DNA from: Streptomyces agglomeratus
GTDB taxonomy: Bacteria > Actinomycetota > Actinomycetes > Streptomycetales > Streptomycetaceae
Assembly (NCBI RefSeq): GCF_001746415.1
Contig: NZ_MEHJ01000001.1
Span: 4,416,501 to 4,480,500, forward strand
Direction of reading: 5' to 3'
DNA: 64,000 bases
Under the pieces are notes generated by a model. That model was not told the origin of the DNA. It saw nothing but the letters and a program-made list of their open reading frames with translations, and did no database searches. Within the stretch, counting starts at the first letter, position 1. Every line of letters begins with the position of its first letter. Below are positions 54,960 through 64,000 of this stretch, piece after piece. A program made the translations under genes and the position numbers.

Positions 54960-56249
54960 GTGAACTGGCTCATCCACGACTACCGCGAGAGCGATCTCGC
55001 GGCAGTGGTCCACCTGATCGACACCACGGCCGAGCTCGGGCAGGAGTCGGTCTTCTCGCTGGCCGAGTGCATCGGTGCGCTCACCTCACGGCAGCCCGCC
55101 GTCGTCGCCGTGCACCAGGGCGTTCCCATCGGCGCCGCGCTCGCCTGCGTCGCCGGTGAGCGCGCCTGGGTGATGCGTATCGCCATCTCCTCGGCGTGGC
55201 GGGGACGGGGTCTGGCCAGTGCGCTCCTGGTGGAGCTGGAGCGGCGGCTCGTCGCCGCGCGGGTGGGGCGTATCGCCTACGTACTGCCCGAGGAGGATCT
55301 CCTCGGGGAGGGGCTGCTGAACGCGGGGTACACGCGCCGGCCGGCTGTCGCCTACTTCGAGAAGGTGGAGCCGCTCCACGGGCCGTCCGCCAACCTGCTG
55401 GAGGACCTCGGCGGGCGCTTCCTGCCGAGCGACCTGTGGGCCAAGGTGGCCGGTATGGAGGCCGAGAAGGACCTGATCGAGCGGCGCGTCGTACTGCCGC
55501 TCGCGCAGCCGGAGCGGGCTGCCCGGCACGGCGTACGGCCGCCGCGCGCGGTCGCTCTCTTCGGGCCTCCCGGGACCGGCAAGACGACGTTCGCGAGAGG
55601 CATCGCCTCCAAGCTCGGCTGGCCGTTCGTCGAGCTGCTGCCCTCCCGGCTGGCGGACGAGGGCAACCTGGCGGCGGCGCTGCGGGACGCGTTCGCCCGT
55701 ATCGCGGAGCTGGAGCGGGTGCTCGTCTTCATCGACGAGGTCGAGGAGATCGCTCCCGTACGGACCGAACCCGCGCAGCCGGGCGGAATGCACGGTGTGA
55801 CCAACGAGCTGCTCAAGCTCATACCGGGCTTCCGGGAGGGTGACGAGCGTCTGCTGGTGTGCGCGACCAACTCGATCCGGTCGCTCGATCCGGCGTTCCT
55901 GCGGCCCGGCCGGTTCGACTACCTGATCCCGATCGGTACGCCGGACACGGCGGCGCGGGCGGCGATCTGGGCCCGGTACACGGACGGCCGGGTGGATGTG
56001 GACGTGGCGCGACTGGTGGAGGCGAGCGAACTGTTCACGCCGGCCGACATCGAGCACGCCGCCCGCATCGCCGCCCAGGCCGCGTTCGAGCGCGACCTGG
56101 AGGAGGTCGGAGGCGGTACGGGCGATCCGCGCGCGATCGGCGCCAGTACGGAGGACTACCTGGCGGCCATCGGGCAGTGCCGGCCGACGGTGACGCCCAC
56201 GATGATCGACCAGTTCGACGCGGACATCACGGCACACGCCCGGTTCTGA
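54960..56249 (+). CDS. Acetyltransferase-AAA+ ATPase fusion protein
   Basis: 429 residues. Residues 1-140 are a GNAT acetyltransferase domain with the acetyl-CoA loop RGRGLASALL (81-90) and a glycine-rich IAISSAW strand. Residues 160-429 are an AAA+ ATPase: Walker A GPPGTGKT (202-209), Walker B VLVFIDEVEE (254-263), sensor-1-like VCATNSIRSL (300-309), the arginine-rich LRPGRFDYLIP and a C-terminal helical lid (FTPADIEHAARIAAQAA). The AAA module resembles FtsH/p97-type classical AAA modules. I have not met this fusion as a characterised system. A remodelling ATPase that acetylates its client is plausible but inferred. GTG at 54960, GAGGGG 8 nt upstream. No obvious operon partner. Confidence 0.8.
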   Translation: MNWLIHDYRESDLAAVVHLIDTTAELGQESVFSLAECIGALTSRQPAVVAVHQGVPIGAALACVAGERAWVMRIAISSAWRGRGLASALLVELERRLVAARVGRIAYVLPEEDLLGEGLLNAGYTRRPAVAYFEKVEPLHGPSANLLEDLGGRFLPSDLWAKVAGMEAEKDLIERRVVLPLAQPERAARHGVRPPRAVALFGPPGTGKTTFARGIASKLGWPFVELLPSRLADEGNLAAALRDAFARIAELERVLVFIDEVEEIAPVRTEPAQPGGMHGVTNELLKLIPGFREGDERLLVCATNSIRSLDPAFLRPGRFDYLIPIGTPDTAARAAIWARYTDGRVDVDVARLVEASELFTPADIEHAARIAAQAAFERDLEEVGGGTGDPRAIGASTEDYLAAIGQCRPTVTPTMIDQFDADITAHARF

Positions 56250-56381
56250 GGACGCAGCGCGGTTCTGAGGACGCGGCGCGGTTCTGCGGCGCGGTACTGC
56301 GTCGTGCGGGTCCGTGGCTCCCGGTGACAAAATGGGACAGACGGCTCGGGGATGCTTCACGGCACGCGGGAGGCCGCGATC

Positions 56382-57104
56382 ATGGCTTCGCAGAGCGCAC
56401 AAACCCCTTACGCGTCGCATCCGGAACCCGCCCCGCACCGGGACCTGTGGCCGGGGATCGCCGGGCTGGTGGCCGGAGTACTGCTGATCGTCGGGCACAT
56501 CCTGTGGCTGAACACACCGGACACCGACGGGCGGGGCGCCCTCGGTGAGGTCGTGTCCTTCTACCGGAAGGACAGCAACCAGGCGCTGGCGGAGACCTCG
56601 GCCCTGCTGTTGCTGGCGGCCGGCCTGCTGTTCATGTTCTTCCTGGTCGCGCTGTCGCGGCTGGCGGGCAACCGTTCGCACCTGGTGCTGGTGGGCGGGA
56701 CGGTGTTCACCGCGTTCCTGCTGCTGGCGGCGATCGCCGGGAACGTGTTCGCGATCACGTTGAACACGTCCGATGTGTTCCGCGTCGGCCCCCAGACCGC
56801 GCTCATCGCGATCCTGCTCCTGGACGTCGCGTACGCCGCCGAGATCGCGGCGATGGCCGGAGCGGCGGTACTGCTGTTCGCCGTCTGGCGCGTGGCACGG
56901 GAGTCGCGGGCCGTGCCGGGGTGGCTCGGGTGGTTCGGCTTCGTGGTGGCGGTGCTGTCGCTGGCCGGACCGTTCAGCGCCTGGGCGACACCGTTGCTGC
57001 TGGGGCTGTGGATCGTGGCGGCGGGTGTGGTGCTGATCCTCAACGCCCGGGTGGCCCAGCGGGACGAGGGCCCGGAGCCGGCCACGGCGCGCGGCACGGC
57101 CTGA
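56382..57104 (+). CDS. Integral membrane protein, seven-helix type
   Basis: 240 residues with about seven hydrophobic helices and no recognised domain. It begins with a polar segment (about 25 residues) and ends with an acidic tail. ATG at 56382 is preferred over 56352 because GGGAGG lies 8 nt upstream. Separated by 130 bp from the GNAT-AAA+ gene, and convergent with the TetR gene. Function unknown. Confidence 0.75.
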   Translation: MASQSAQTPYASHPEPAPHRDLWPGIAGLVAGVLLIVGHILWLNTPDTDGRGALGEVVSFYRKDSNQALAETSALLLLAAGLLFMFFLVALSRLAGNRSHLVLVGGTVFTAFLLLAAIAGNVFAITLNTSDVFRVGPQTALIAILLLDVAYAAEIAAMAGAAVLLFAVWRVARESRAVPGWLGWFGFVVAVLSLAGPFSAWATPLLLGLWIVAAGVVLILNARVAQRDEGPEPATARGTA

Positions 57105-57146
57105 CGGCTGACGCGGGGGGTGGGAGCACGTCGGTGCCGCGCCCCG

Positions 57147-58001
57147 TCACCTTCCCTCGGCCCGCTCCGTCACCAGCACCTCGAACCCTGCGATCAGGCG
57201 GCGCAGGCCGAACGAGAAGTGGTCGAAGTCGGTGGAGAAGGTGTCCTCGTCGAGTCCCGCCACCAGCGGGAACCGGCCGCTGGCCATGGCCCGTTCGAGG
57301 TACGGCGTCTGGCTCGCCCAGAAGTCCTCGTGGCTCAGCCCCGTCTCCTTGGCCGCCTCGTCGGCCTCGGTCTCCATCCGGGCGATGCCGACGACGAAGC
57401 TCTGGACCGTGATGATCGCGCCGATCAGTTCCTTGTCCGTGAGCCCCATCCCCTTGAGCGCGGCCAGGGACACTTCGAGTCCCAGCACGGCGCTCGGGCC
57501 CAGAACCGTGCGCGCCTGGTTGATCTTCAGTAGCCAGGGGTGACGCCGCAGCAGAGCGAGATGGGTGCGGGCCATGGTCTCGACGGCCTCCCGCCAGTCC
57601 ACCGGTTCCGAGGTGTCGACCGCGTCCAGCGGTTCCCCCTGGACGCGGTCGAGCATCAGGTCGAGCAGCTCGGCCTTTCCCGGTACGTAGCGGTACAGCG
57701 ACATGGTGCCGGTGCCGAGTTCGGTGGACAGGCGGCGCATCGACACCGCGTCCATGCCCTCCGCGTCCGCGAGTGCCACCGCCGCGCCGACGATGCGGTC
57801 GAGCGTCAGGCCGGGCTTGGGGCCGCGGGTGGGGCGCTCGCCCGTACCCCAGAGGATTTCGAGGCTGCGGCCGATGCGCCCGCCGCCGCTCGCGTCGCTC
57901 GTGGCACCCGTGGCGCTCGTGTCGCCTGTGGCGCTCGTGTCGCCCGTCGCGCTCGCGTCGCTCGTGGCGTTCGTGTCGCCGGTCCCGGTCTTCTTCTTCA
58001 T
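57147..58001 (-). CDS. TetR-family repressor of the DrrAB-type exporter
   Basis: 284 residues, longer than typical TetR (about 200). A 40-residue N-terminal extension of repeated Ala-Thr-Gly-Asp-Thr-Ser units precedes the DNA-binding domain LTLDRIVGAAVALADAEGMDAVSMRRLSTELGTGTMSLYRYV (about 66-107). The rest is a helical ligand domain of the TetR_C_11-like type. It is divergent from the ABC genes and 98 bp from them, across an elaborate operator (58028-58073), so it very likely represses them and itself until a drug binds. Confidence 0.9.
   Translation of the reverse strand: MKKKTGTGDTNATSDASATGDTSATGDTSATGATSDASGGGRIGRSLEILWGTGERPTRGPKPGLTLDRIVGAAVALADAEGMDAVSMRRLSTELGTGTMSLYRYVPGKAELLDLMLDRVQGEPLDAVDTSEPVDWREAVETMARTHLALLRRHPWLLKINQARTVLGPSAVLGLEVSLAALKGMGLTDKELIGAIITVQSFVVGIARMETEADEAAKETGLSHEDFWASQTPYLERAMASGRFPLVAGLDEDTFSTDFDHFSFGLRRLIAGFEVLVTERAEGR
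57895..57975. repeat. Imperfect repeat coding the TetR N-terminal extension
   Basis: Short GTGGCGCTCGTGTCGCC-type units (about 18 bp) giving Ala-Thr-Gly-Asp-Thr-Ser repeats. A simple-sequence expansion inside the repressor gene. Confidence 0.7.
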
Positions 58002-58027
58002 GAGCTCACCTTAAATCCCGTGGACAC

Positions 58028-58073
58028 AAACTGAGTACGGTGTACTCTCATTCGAGTACGCCGTACTCAGTTT
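58028..58073. promoter_or_regulatory. Composite TetR operator
   Basis: Two palindromes GAGTAC-GGT-GTACTC (58033-58047) and GAGTAC-GCC-GTACTC (58054-58068), themselves parts of a larger inverted repeat of 20-bp arms (58028-58047 and 58054-58073) with 19 of 20 positions matching and a 6-bp centre. Lies between divergent TetR and drrA-like genes. Confidence 0.85.
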
Positions 58074-58099
58074 CGTCTTGAGCGGGAAGGGAGCCCCTT

Positions 58100-59092
58100 G
58101 TGAGTGCCACCGATTACGCCGTGCGGGCCGAAGGAATCCAGAAGCGGTACGCCGAGAAGAGGGGGGCGAGGGGCGGTGCCCGGAAACTCGCCCTCGACGG
58201 CTTCGACCTCGCCGTCCGCGCGGGCACCGTCCACGGCCTCCTCGGGCCCAACGGCGCGGGCAAGACGACCGCCGTGCGCGTCCTGGCCACGCTGCTCAAG
58301 TTCGACGGCGGCCGCGCGGAGGTCGCGGGCGTGGACGTGGCCCGCGATGCCCGGCGCGTACGCCGCCGGATCGGCCTCGCCGGACAGTACGCGGCGGTCG
58401 ACGAGGTGCTGACCGGGCGGCAGAACCTGGAGATGTTCGGCCGCCTCTTCCACCTGGGCGGCAAGCGGGCGAGTGCCCGGGCCGGTGAACTCCTGGAGCA
58501 GTTCGATCTGGTGGAGGCCGCGGAGAAGGGAGTGGCCGCCTACAGCGGTGGGATGCGGCGCCGGCTCGACCTCGCCGCGTCGATGATCCTCGCTCCCCGG
58601 GTGCTCTTCCTCGACGAGCCGACGACCGGGCTCGATCCGCGCGGGCGGGGCGAAGTGTGGGATGCGGTACGGGCCTTGGTGGCGGGCGGCACGACCGTAC
58701 TGCTGACGACCCAGTACCTGGAGGAGGCCGACAAGCTCGCCTCGCACATCACCGTCATCGACCGGGGCCGGGCCATCGCCGACGACACCCCGGACGGGCT
58801 GAAGAACCGGGTCGGCGGCGACCGTATCGAGGTTGTGGTCGGGAACGCGGCGGATCTCGCGATCGCCGCCAAGGTGATCGCCCGGGTGTCGGAGTCCGAA
58901 CCGGAGACGGACGACGCGGCGCTGCGGGTGCACGCGCAGGTCGGCGACCGGGTGGCCGCGCTGACAGAGGTGGCGCGGACGTTGCAGGACGAGGGCATCG
59001 CGGTGGAGGACATCGGACTGCGCAGGCCGAGCCTCGACGACGTGTTCCTGCGCCTGACCGGACACCGTGCGGAACTGGAGGCAGCGGCATGA
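58100..59092 (+). CDS. DrrA-like ABC transporter ATP-binding protein
   Basis: 330 residues. Walker [18 protein letters not shown] (about 46-62), Q-loop [19 protein letters not shown], signature [15 protein letters not shown] (about 147-161), Walker [17 protein letters not shown]. The daunorubicin-resistance ATPase (DrrA) subgroup has the extended C-terminal domain seen here ([26 protein letters not shown]). Energises export of a drug or lipid by the downstream permease. GTG at 58100, GGGAG 8 nt upstream; stop overlaps the permease start (ATGA). Confidence 0.92.
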   Translation: MSATDYAVRAEGIQKRYAEKRGARGGARKLALDGFDLAVRAGTVHGLLGPNGAGKTTAVRVLATLLKFDGGRAEVAGVDVARDARRVRRRIGLAGQYAAVDEVLTGRQNLEMFGRLFHLGGKRASARAGELLEQFDLVEAAEKGVAAYSGGMRRRLDLAASMILAPRVLFLDEPTTGLDPRGRGEVWDAVRALVAGGTTVLLTTQYLEEADKLASHITVIDRGRAIADDTPDGLKNRVGGDRIEVVVGNAADLAIAAKVIARVSESEPETDDAALRVHAQVGDRVAALTEVARTLQDEGIAVEDIGLRRPSLDDVFLRLTGHRAELEAAA

Positions 59093-59943
59093 GCACCGCG
59101 GACACCACTGTGAAGAGCACTGCGGACACTTCGTACGCTGCCGTGGCGGGATCCGAGCGCAGGCTCTACTGGGCGCTGGCCGACTGCTGGAACGTGACCC
59201 GGCGCACCCTCACCCACTACCAGCGCCAGCCCGTGAACATCGTCTGGCAGCTCGGCTTCCCGATCGTCTCCGTACTGCTGTACGGGTTCGTCTTCGGCGA
59301 GGCGATGGCCGTGCCGGGGGACGGGGACTACCGGGAGTTCCTGATGCCGGGCATGTTCGCGTCCACCATGGCCTTCGGCTTCATGGGAACGACGATGGCC
59401 GTGGTCACGGACTCGACGAAGGGTGTGATCGACCGGTTCCGCTCCATGCCGATGGCGCCGTCGGCGGTGGCGTCCGGGCGGGGCGTGTCCGATCTGCTGG
59501 TGGCCTGCGCCGAGTTGGCGATCCTGGCGGGGACGGCCCTGCTCATCGGCTGGGAGGCCGAGGGCGGCGCGCTCGCGGCGGTGGGTGCCTTCGGACTGCT
59601 CCTGCTGCTGCGCTTCAGCCTGATCTGGGTGGGCGTCTGGCTGGGCCTGCTCGTGCCCAACGCCGAGGCGGCCGGCGGTCTCTACGCCGTGGCGTTCCCG
59701 CTGACGATGATCTCCAGCATCTTCGTGGCCCCGTCCCTGATGCCGACCTGGCTCGGTCCTGTCGCGGCGTGGAATCCGGTCTCGTCGACGGTGACGGCGA
59801 CCCGCGAGCTCTTCGGGCAGCCGGTGAGCGGCGGCTCCTGGATCGAGGAGAACGCGGTGCTGATGGCGGTGGTCTGGCCGCTGGTGATCACGGCGGTGTT
59901 CCTGCCGCTGGCGGTGCGGCGGTTCCAGGGGCTCAGTCGGTGA
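59089..59943 (+). CDS. DrrB-like ABC-2 type transporter permease
   Basis: 284 residues with six membrane helices. The ABC2_membrane (DrrB) family is recognised by [33 protein letters not shown], then [20 protein letters not shown] and the [21 protein letters not shown] loop near residue 130. Forms the membrane part of the exporter with the DrrA-like ATPase. Substrate probably a lipophilic drug or an own metabolite. Followed by a terminator. Confidence 0.92.
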   Translation: MSTADTTVKSTADTSYAAVAGSERRLYWALADCWNVTRRTLTHYQRQPVNIVWQLGFPIVSVLLYGFVFGEAMAVPGDGDYREFLMPGMFASTMAFGFMGTTMAVVTDSTKGVIDRFRSMPMAPSAVASGRGVSDLLVACAELAILAGTALLIGWEAEGGALAAVGAFGLLLLLRFSLIWVGVWLGLLVPNAEAAGGLYAVAFPLTMISSIFVAPSLMPTWLGPVAAWNPVSSTVTATRELFGQPVSGGSWIEENAVLMAVVWPLVITAVFLPLAVRRFQGLSR

Positions 59944-59978
59944 GCCGCCGAACCGCTTGACTGCGGGGCGGATTCGGG

Positions 59979-60009
59979 GGGTGGGCCCGGGAGGGGTGCG
60001 GGCCCACCC
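59979..60009. terminator. Bidirectional terminator hairpin
   Basis: GGGTGGGCCCG (59979-59989), 9-nt loop, CGGGCCCACCC (59999-60009), between convergent genes. Confidence 0.7.
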
Positions 60010-60017
60010 AGTCGCGG

Positions 60018-60707
60018 TCAGGCCGGGCATTCCTTCCAGGCCAGCCGGTAGATGGTCTTGATGTCGCCGTCCGTCGAGTCCATGGTGATGAAGCTGTTCG
60101 TCTTCGCCGGGTCGGAGGTGCCCGCGCTGACCCGCAGTTCGGTGTTGATGTTGAAGTTCCGCTTCACCCCGCAGGGCGCCCAGACCAGCTGACCCCAGTC
60201 GGTCTCGTCGGTCGCCTGCCAGTTGTTGTCGTACGGGCCGGTGTGCGGATGGGTCCTGGACGCCGTATCGGGCGAACCCTGGAAGTAGTACGACGCCTTC
60301 TGGATGGCGGTGGCGCCGGCCTGGAGGCGGGCGTAACCGCGGTAGTCGGCGCTGGCGACCGCGTAGGTGAAGCCGTGCGGGACGTGCACGATGAGGTTGA
60401 GCTGGCAGTTCTTGCGGAAGTCCGTCGGCTTCGCGCCCAGGCCGACCTGGGCGAGGTAGTCGCTGTACGTGACGGTGAAGGCCGTGTTGTCCTGGGAGAC
60501 GGCGACGGCGGCCGTTCCCTGGCGGCAGCCCGAACCGTTGACGGTCGCTATCTCGATGACGATCTTGTCGGGCGGCGCGACGATTCCCTGCTTTTCGCTC
60601 GGGTTTCCGGTCGCCGAGGCGTTTTGCGCGAACAGGGTGGACGCGAGCAGCGCGGCGGCCGCTCCGCCGACGAGTAACTTCGGGTGTGTGCGCGTGCATC
60701 CGGGCAT
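60018..60707 (-). CDS. Secreted DUF4360 protein
   Basis: 229 residues. Signal peptide (MPGCTRTHPKLLVGGAAAAL ... NASA, cut about residue 33), then the DUF4360 domain: GSGCRQGTAAVAVSQDNTAFTVTYSDYLAQVG, KNCQLNLIVHVPHGFTYAVASADYRGYARL and the terminal CGVKRNFNINTELRV. Four cysteines in the mature part suggest two disulfides. Found across Streptomyces secretomes; function unknown. Confidence 0.88.
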   Translation of the reverse strand: MPGCTRTHPKLLVGGAAAALLASTLFAQNASATGNPSEKQGIVAPPDKIVIEIATVNGSGCRQGTAAVAVSQDNTAFTVTYSDYLAQVGLGAKPTDFRKNCQLNLIVHVPHGFTYAVASADYRGYARLQAGATAIQKASYYFQGSPDTASRTHPHTGPYDNNWQATDETDWGQLVWAPCGVKRNFNINTELRVSAGTSDPAKTNSFITMDSTDGDIKTIYRLAWKECPA

Positions 60708-60942
60708 GGTGCTCCGATCGGTCGTCGGGCGAACTTGGGGGGTGCAACCGAGGGGCCTGCGTGCTGAATCTCTGAACCCGTGCGCGAGACGGCGTAAAGT
60801 GGCATGGGCATGTCAAAGATTCAAGCGGTTCCGGCCGGTACCCGAAGCGCCGGAACCCTTCGGACTGGACTGTAAGCAGCGGGGTGCGCCCTGGGTAGAG
60901 CGGTTATCGGCCTAGCGCAACCAGAAACGAGCGCGGGAGGTA
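60708..60942. other. Intergenic region between DUF4360 and the serC terminator
   Basis: 235 bp without a gene. It contains a divergent-promoter area for DUF4360. A plus-strand transcript would end in the hairpin at 60943-60980, so a small RNA is possible but not shown. Confidence 0.35.
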
Positions 60943-60980
60943 CGAAAAGGGGGCCCGGTGTCGGCCGGGCCCCCTTTTCG
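60943..60980. terminator. Intrinsic terminator after serC
   Basis: CGAAAAGGGGGCCCGG (60943-60958), loop TGTCGG, exact complement at 60965-60980; 16-bp perfect stem. A/T-rich outer ends give U-tracts in both directions. Confidence 0.85.
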
Positions 60981-61002
60981 TTTCTCGTTTCGTGCGTAAC
61001 GG

Positions 61003-62394
<1,392 letters not shown>

Positions 62395-62497
62395 TCACCC
62401 TTTCGGCGTACCGGCCGCAGCGCGCGTCCGTGGCCTCCACTGCGGCCTTCCCCCGCGCCCTCGCGGGGAGGAGCGGGTCATCGGCATCCTTGAGCGC

Positions 62498-64000
62498 ATG
62501 GCTGAGCAGGGTGACGGGCGCGAGCACGACGGGCGTGGCGGGCGGAACGGGTGGCGCGGGCAAGGGGAGGGGCTGCCCAGGAACGACACGGCGGCGCTGA
62601 CGCGCGAGCTGCGCGCCACTGTGCGGGGCGAGGTCGCCTTCGACGCGGCGGCGCGCGCCCTGATGACGATGGACGCCTCCAACTACCGGCGCGTGCCGCT
62701 CGGTGTCGTCGCCCCGCGCGACACCGCCGACGTGGTCGCCGCGCTCGCCGTCTGCCGGGCGTACGGGGTGCCGGTCGTGCCGCGCGGCGGCGGCACGTCG
62801 ATCGCCGGGCAGGCGACCGGAACGGGCGTGGTCCTCGACTTCACGCGCCACATGCGCGCCATCACGGACCTCGACCCCGAGACCCGCACGGTCGTGGTGC
62901 AGCCGGGCGTCGTCCTCGACGACCTGCGGGCTGCGGCGGGGACGTACGGGCTGACCTTCGGGCCGGACCCCTCCACGCACAGCCGCTGCACGCTCGGCGG
63001 GATGATCGGGAACAACTCGTGCGGCTCGCACTCGGTGGCATGGGGTACGACGGCCGACAACCTCTACGACCTGTCGGTCGTCACGTACGGCGGCGACGAG
63101 CTGCGCCTGGCCGAGGGCTGGCAGGGCGCACCGGCCGGTCTGCGCGAACTCGTGAACGGCAACCTCGCGCTCCTGCGCACCGGCTTCCCCGAGCTGCCGC
63201 GCCGTATCTCCGGGTACGCACTGGACGCGCTCCTTCCCGAGAACGGCGTGAACCTCGCGCGGGCGTTCTGCGGAAGCGAGGGAACGCTGGGGGTGGTGAG
63301 CGAGGCGACCGTACGCCTGGTGGACGCACCCCGTGCACGCGCACTCGCCGTTCTCGGGTACGCCGGCGAGAGTGCCGCGGCCGAGGCCGCTCCCGCGCTC
63401 CTGCCGTACGGTCCGCTCACGGTGGAAGGGATGGCCGAAGACCTCGTTCCCGAGAACGAGCGGAGACTGCTCCCGCGCGGCTCCGCCTGGCTCTTCGTGG
63501 AGATGGGCGGGGGCTCGCCCGCCGAGGCGCTCTCGCGCGCCGAGCGGCTCGTGAAGGCCGCCCAGGCGCTCGACGGGACGGTCGTCACCGATGCGGCCGG
63601 ACAGCGCGCCCTGTGGCGCGTCCGTGAGGACGCCAGCGGCACGGCGACCCGGATGCCCGACGGGAGCGAGGCATGGCCCGGCTGGGAGGACTGCGCCGTA
63701 CCGCCCGCACGGCTCGGCGCGTACCTGCGGGACTTCAGGGCCCTGCTCGCCGGGCACGGCCTGCGCGGCACGCCGTACGGCCACTTCGGCGACGGCTGCA
63801 TCCACGTCCGGATCGACTTCGACCTGCTCAGCGAGAGCGGGGTGCGGCGCTTTCGCGCCTTCTCCGAGGAACAGGCGGAACTCGTCGTCGCGCACGGCGG
63901 CTCCCTCTCCGGCGAGCACGGCGACGGACAGGCACGCGCCGAACTGCTGCCGAAGATGTACGGGAACGAACTCGTCGCCCTCTTCGGACGCTTCAAGGAC
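62498..64000 (+). CDS. FAD-binding (GlcD/D-lactate dehydrogenase-like) oxidoreductase, N-terminal 501 codons
   Basis: Partial, runs off the right edge. The PCMH-type FAD_binding_4 domain is clear: VVPRGGGTSIAGQATGTGVV (about 96-115), FGPDPSTHSRCTLGGMIGNNSCGSHS (about 158-183) and FCGSEGTLGVVSEATVRLVD. It continues into an FAD-linked oxidase C-terminal domain (GHFGDGCIHVRIDFDL, GGSLSGEHGDGQARAELLPKMYG). Full-length Streptomyces homologues carry a C-terminal Fe-S domain, probably beyond the edge. Likely D-lactate or 2-hydroxyacid dehydrogenase at the membrane. The start is unsure: ATG at 62498 is the first Met, while the family-like sequence begins near 62573. Confidence 0.85.
   Translation, partial: MAEQGDGREHDGRGGRNGWRGQGEGLPRNDTAALTRELRATVRGEVAFDAAARALMTMDASNYRRVPLGVVAPRDTADVVAALAVCRAYGVPVVPRGGGTSIAGQATGTGVVLDFTRHMRAITDLDPETRTVVVQPGVVLDDLRAAAGTYGLTFGPDPSTHSRCTLGGMIGNNSCGSHSVAWGTTADNLYDLSVVTYGGDELRLAEGWQGAPAGLRELVNGNLALLRTGFPELPRRISGYALDALLPENGVNLARAFCGSEGTLGVVSEATVRLVDAPRARALAVLGYAGESAAAEAAPALLPYGPLTVEGMAEDLVPENERRLLPRGSAWLFVEMGGGSPAEALSRAERLVKAAQALDGTVVTDAAGQRALWRVREDASGTATRMPDGSEAWPGWEDCAVPPARLGAYLRDFRALLAGHGLRGTPYGHFGDGCIHVRIDFDLLSESGVRRFRAFSEEQAELVVAHGGSLSGEHGDGQARAELLPKMYGNELVALFGRFKD

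Noticed and set aside
60833..60942. Possible tRNA or structured RNA before the serC terminator
   Set aside because: No cloverleaf stems, no GGTTC-like T-loop and no acceptor pairing were found.

Overview
The window is high-GC actinobacterial chromosome and fits Streptomyces. The base composition is strongly GC-biased with G/C at third codon positions, and many genes start with GTG, occasionally TTG. The gene families are streptomycete: a Scr1/WhiJ-type XRE regulator with a DUF397 protein, DUF3027, DUF2530, DUF2771, I36 protease inhibitor, SGM_5486-like micropeptide, futalosine-pathway MqnB/MqnD and a DmdR-type iron box. Most of it looks like stable core chromosome. The clear newcomers are two insertion sequences at about 48.75-51.58 kb, next to an accessory regulator locus.

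Layout. 1-2.5 kb (minus strand): N-acetylmuramate-6-phosphate recycling, with an RpiR-type regulator, murQ, and the first 98 codons of a PTS IIB(C) gene leaving the window. 2.5-6 kb: two small overlapping genes (second is DUF4031), a Uma2 protein, a CmlR-like drug exporter and an HD-domain protein. 6.1-9.3 kb: copper ATPase copA under a CsoR-type operator, divergent from cutC, which has a DasR-like (dre) palindrome upstream. 9.5-13.5 kb: HelD-type RNA-polymerase helicase, a 65-residue protein and a GT87 membrane glycosyltransferase. 13.6-19.7 kb: an XPB helicase, a VanZ-like protein, an 838-residue XPB-associated protein and a HAAS-type membrane protein. 19.7-23.7 kb: a four-gene iron-siderophore ABC importer with 4-bp overlaps and an iron box at its promoter. 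23.7-28.6 kb: HAD phosphatase, small membrane protein, cold-shock protein, and an operon of MFS protein, DUF2771 lipoprotein, mqnB and mqnD. 28.9-38 kb: DUF3027, a 1043-residue GHKL-ATPase protein, a tandem pair of paralogous secreted proteins, a CtpE-like calcium P-type ATPase and DUF2530. 38.2-43.5 kb: purine permease, orphan RHH protein, MarR-MFS pair, RHH/Fic-like toxin-antitoxin pair, ThpR and a 29-residue membrane peptide.

43.5-51.6 kb is the more accessory part: aldo-keto reductase behind an 18-bp palindrome, methyltransferase, I36 inhibitor, DUF397/XRE pair, an unrecognised 135-residue protein, a winged-helix-like protein, an IS110 element and, abutting its end, an intact IS4 element with 15-bp inverted repeats and a 10-bp target duplication. 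51.7-64 kb: DHFR-like protein, SGNH hydrolase, anchored secreted protein, a small coiled-coil protein, a GNAT-AAA+ fusion, a membrane protein, a TetR-controlled DrrAB-type exporter, a DUF4360 secreted protein, serC, and the 5' part of an FAD-binding dehydrogenase.

Working together: clear regulatory units are MurR-MurQ-MurP (sugar-amine recycling), CsoR site-CopA, iron box-siderophore importer, TetR-DrrAB, MarR-MFS and RHH-Fic. About a dozen genes have a -10-like hexamer 6-7 nt upstream of the start codon, the arrangement expected for leaderless mRNAs; this helped to choose starts. No rRNA, tRNA or CRISPR array was seen.
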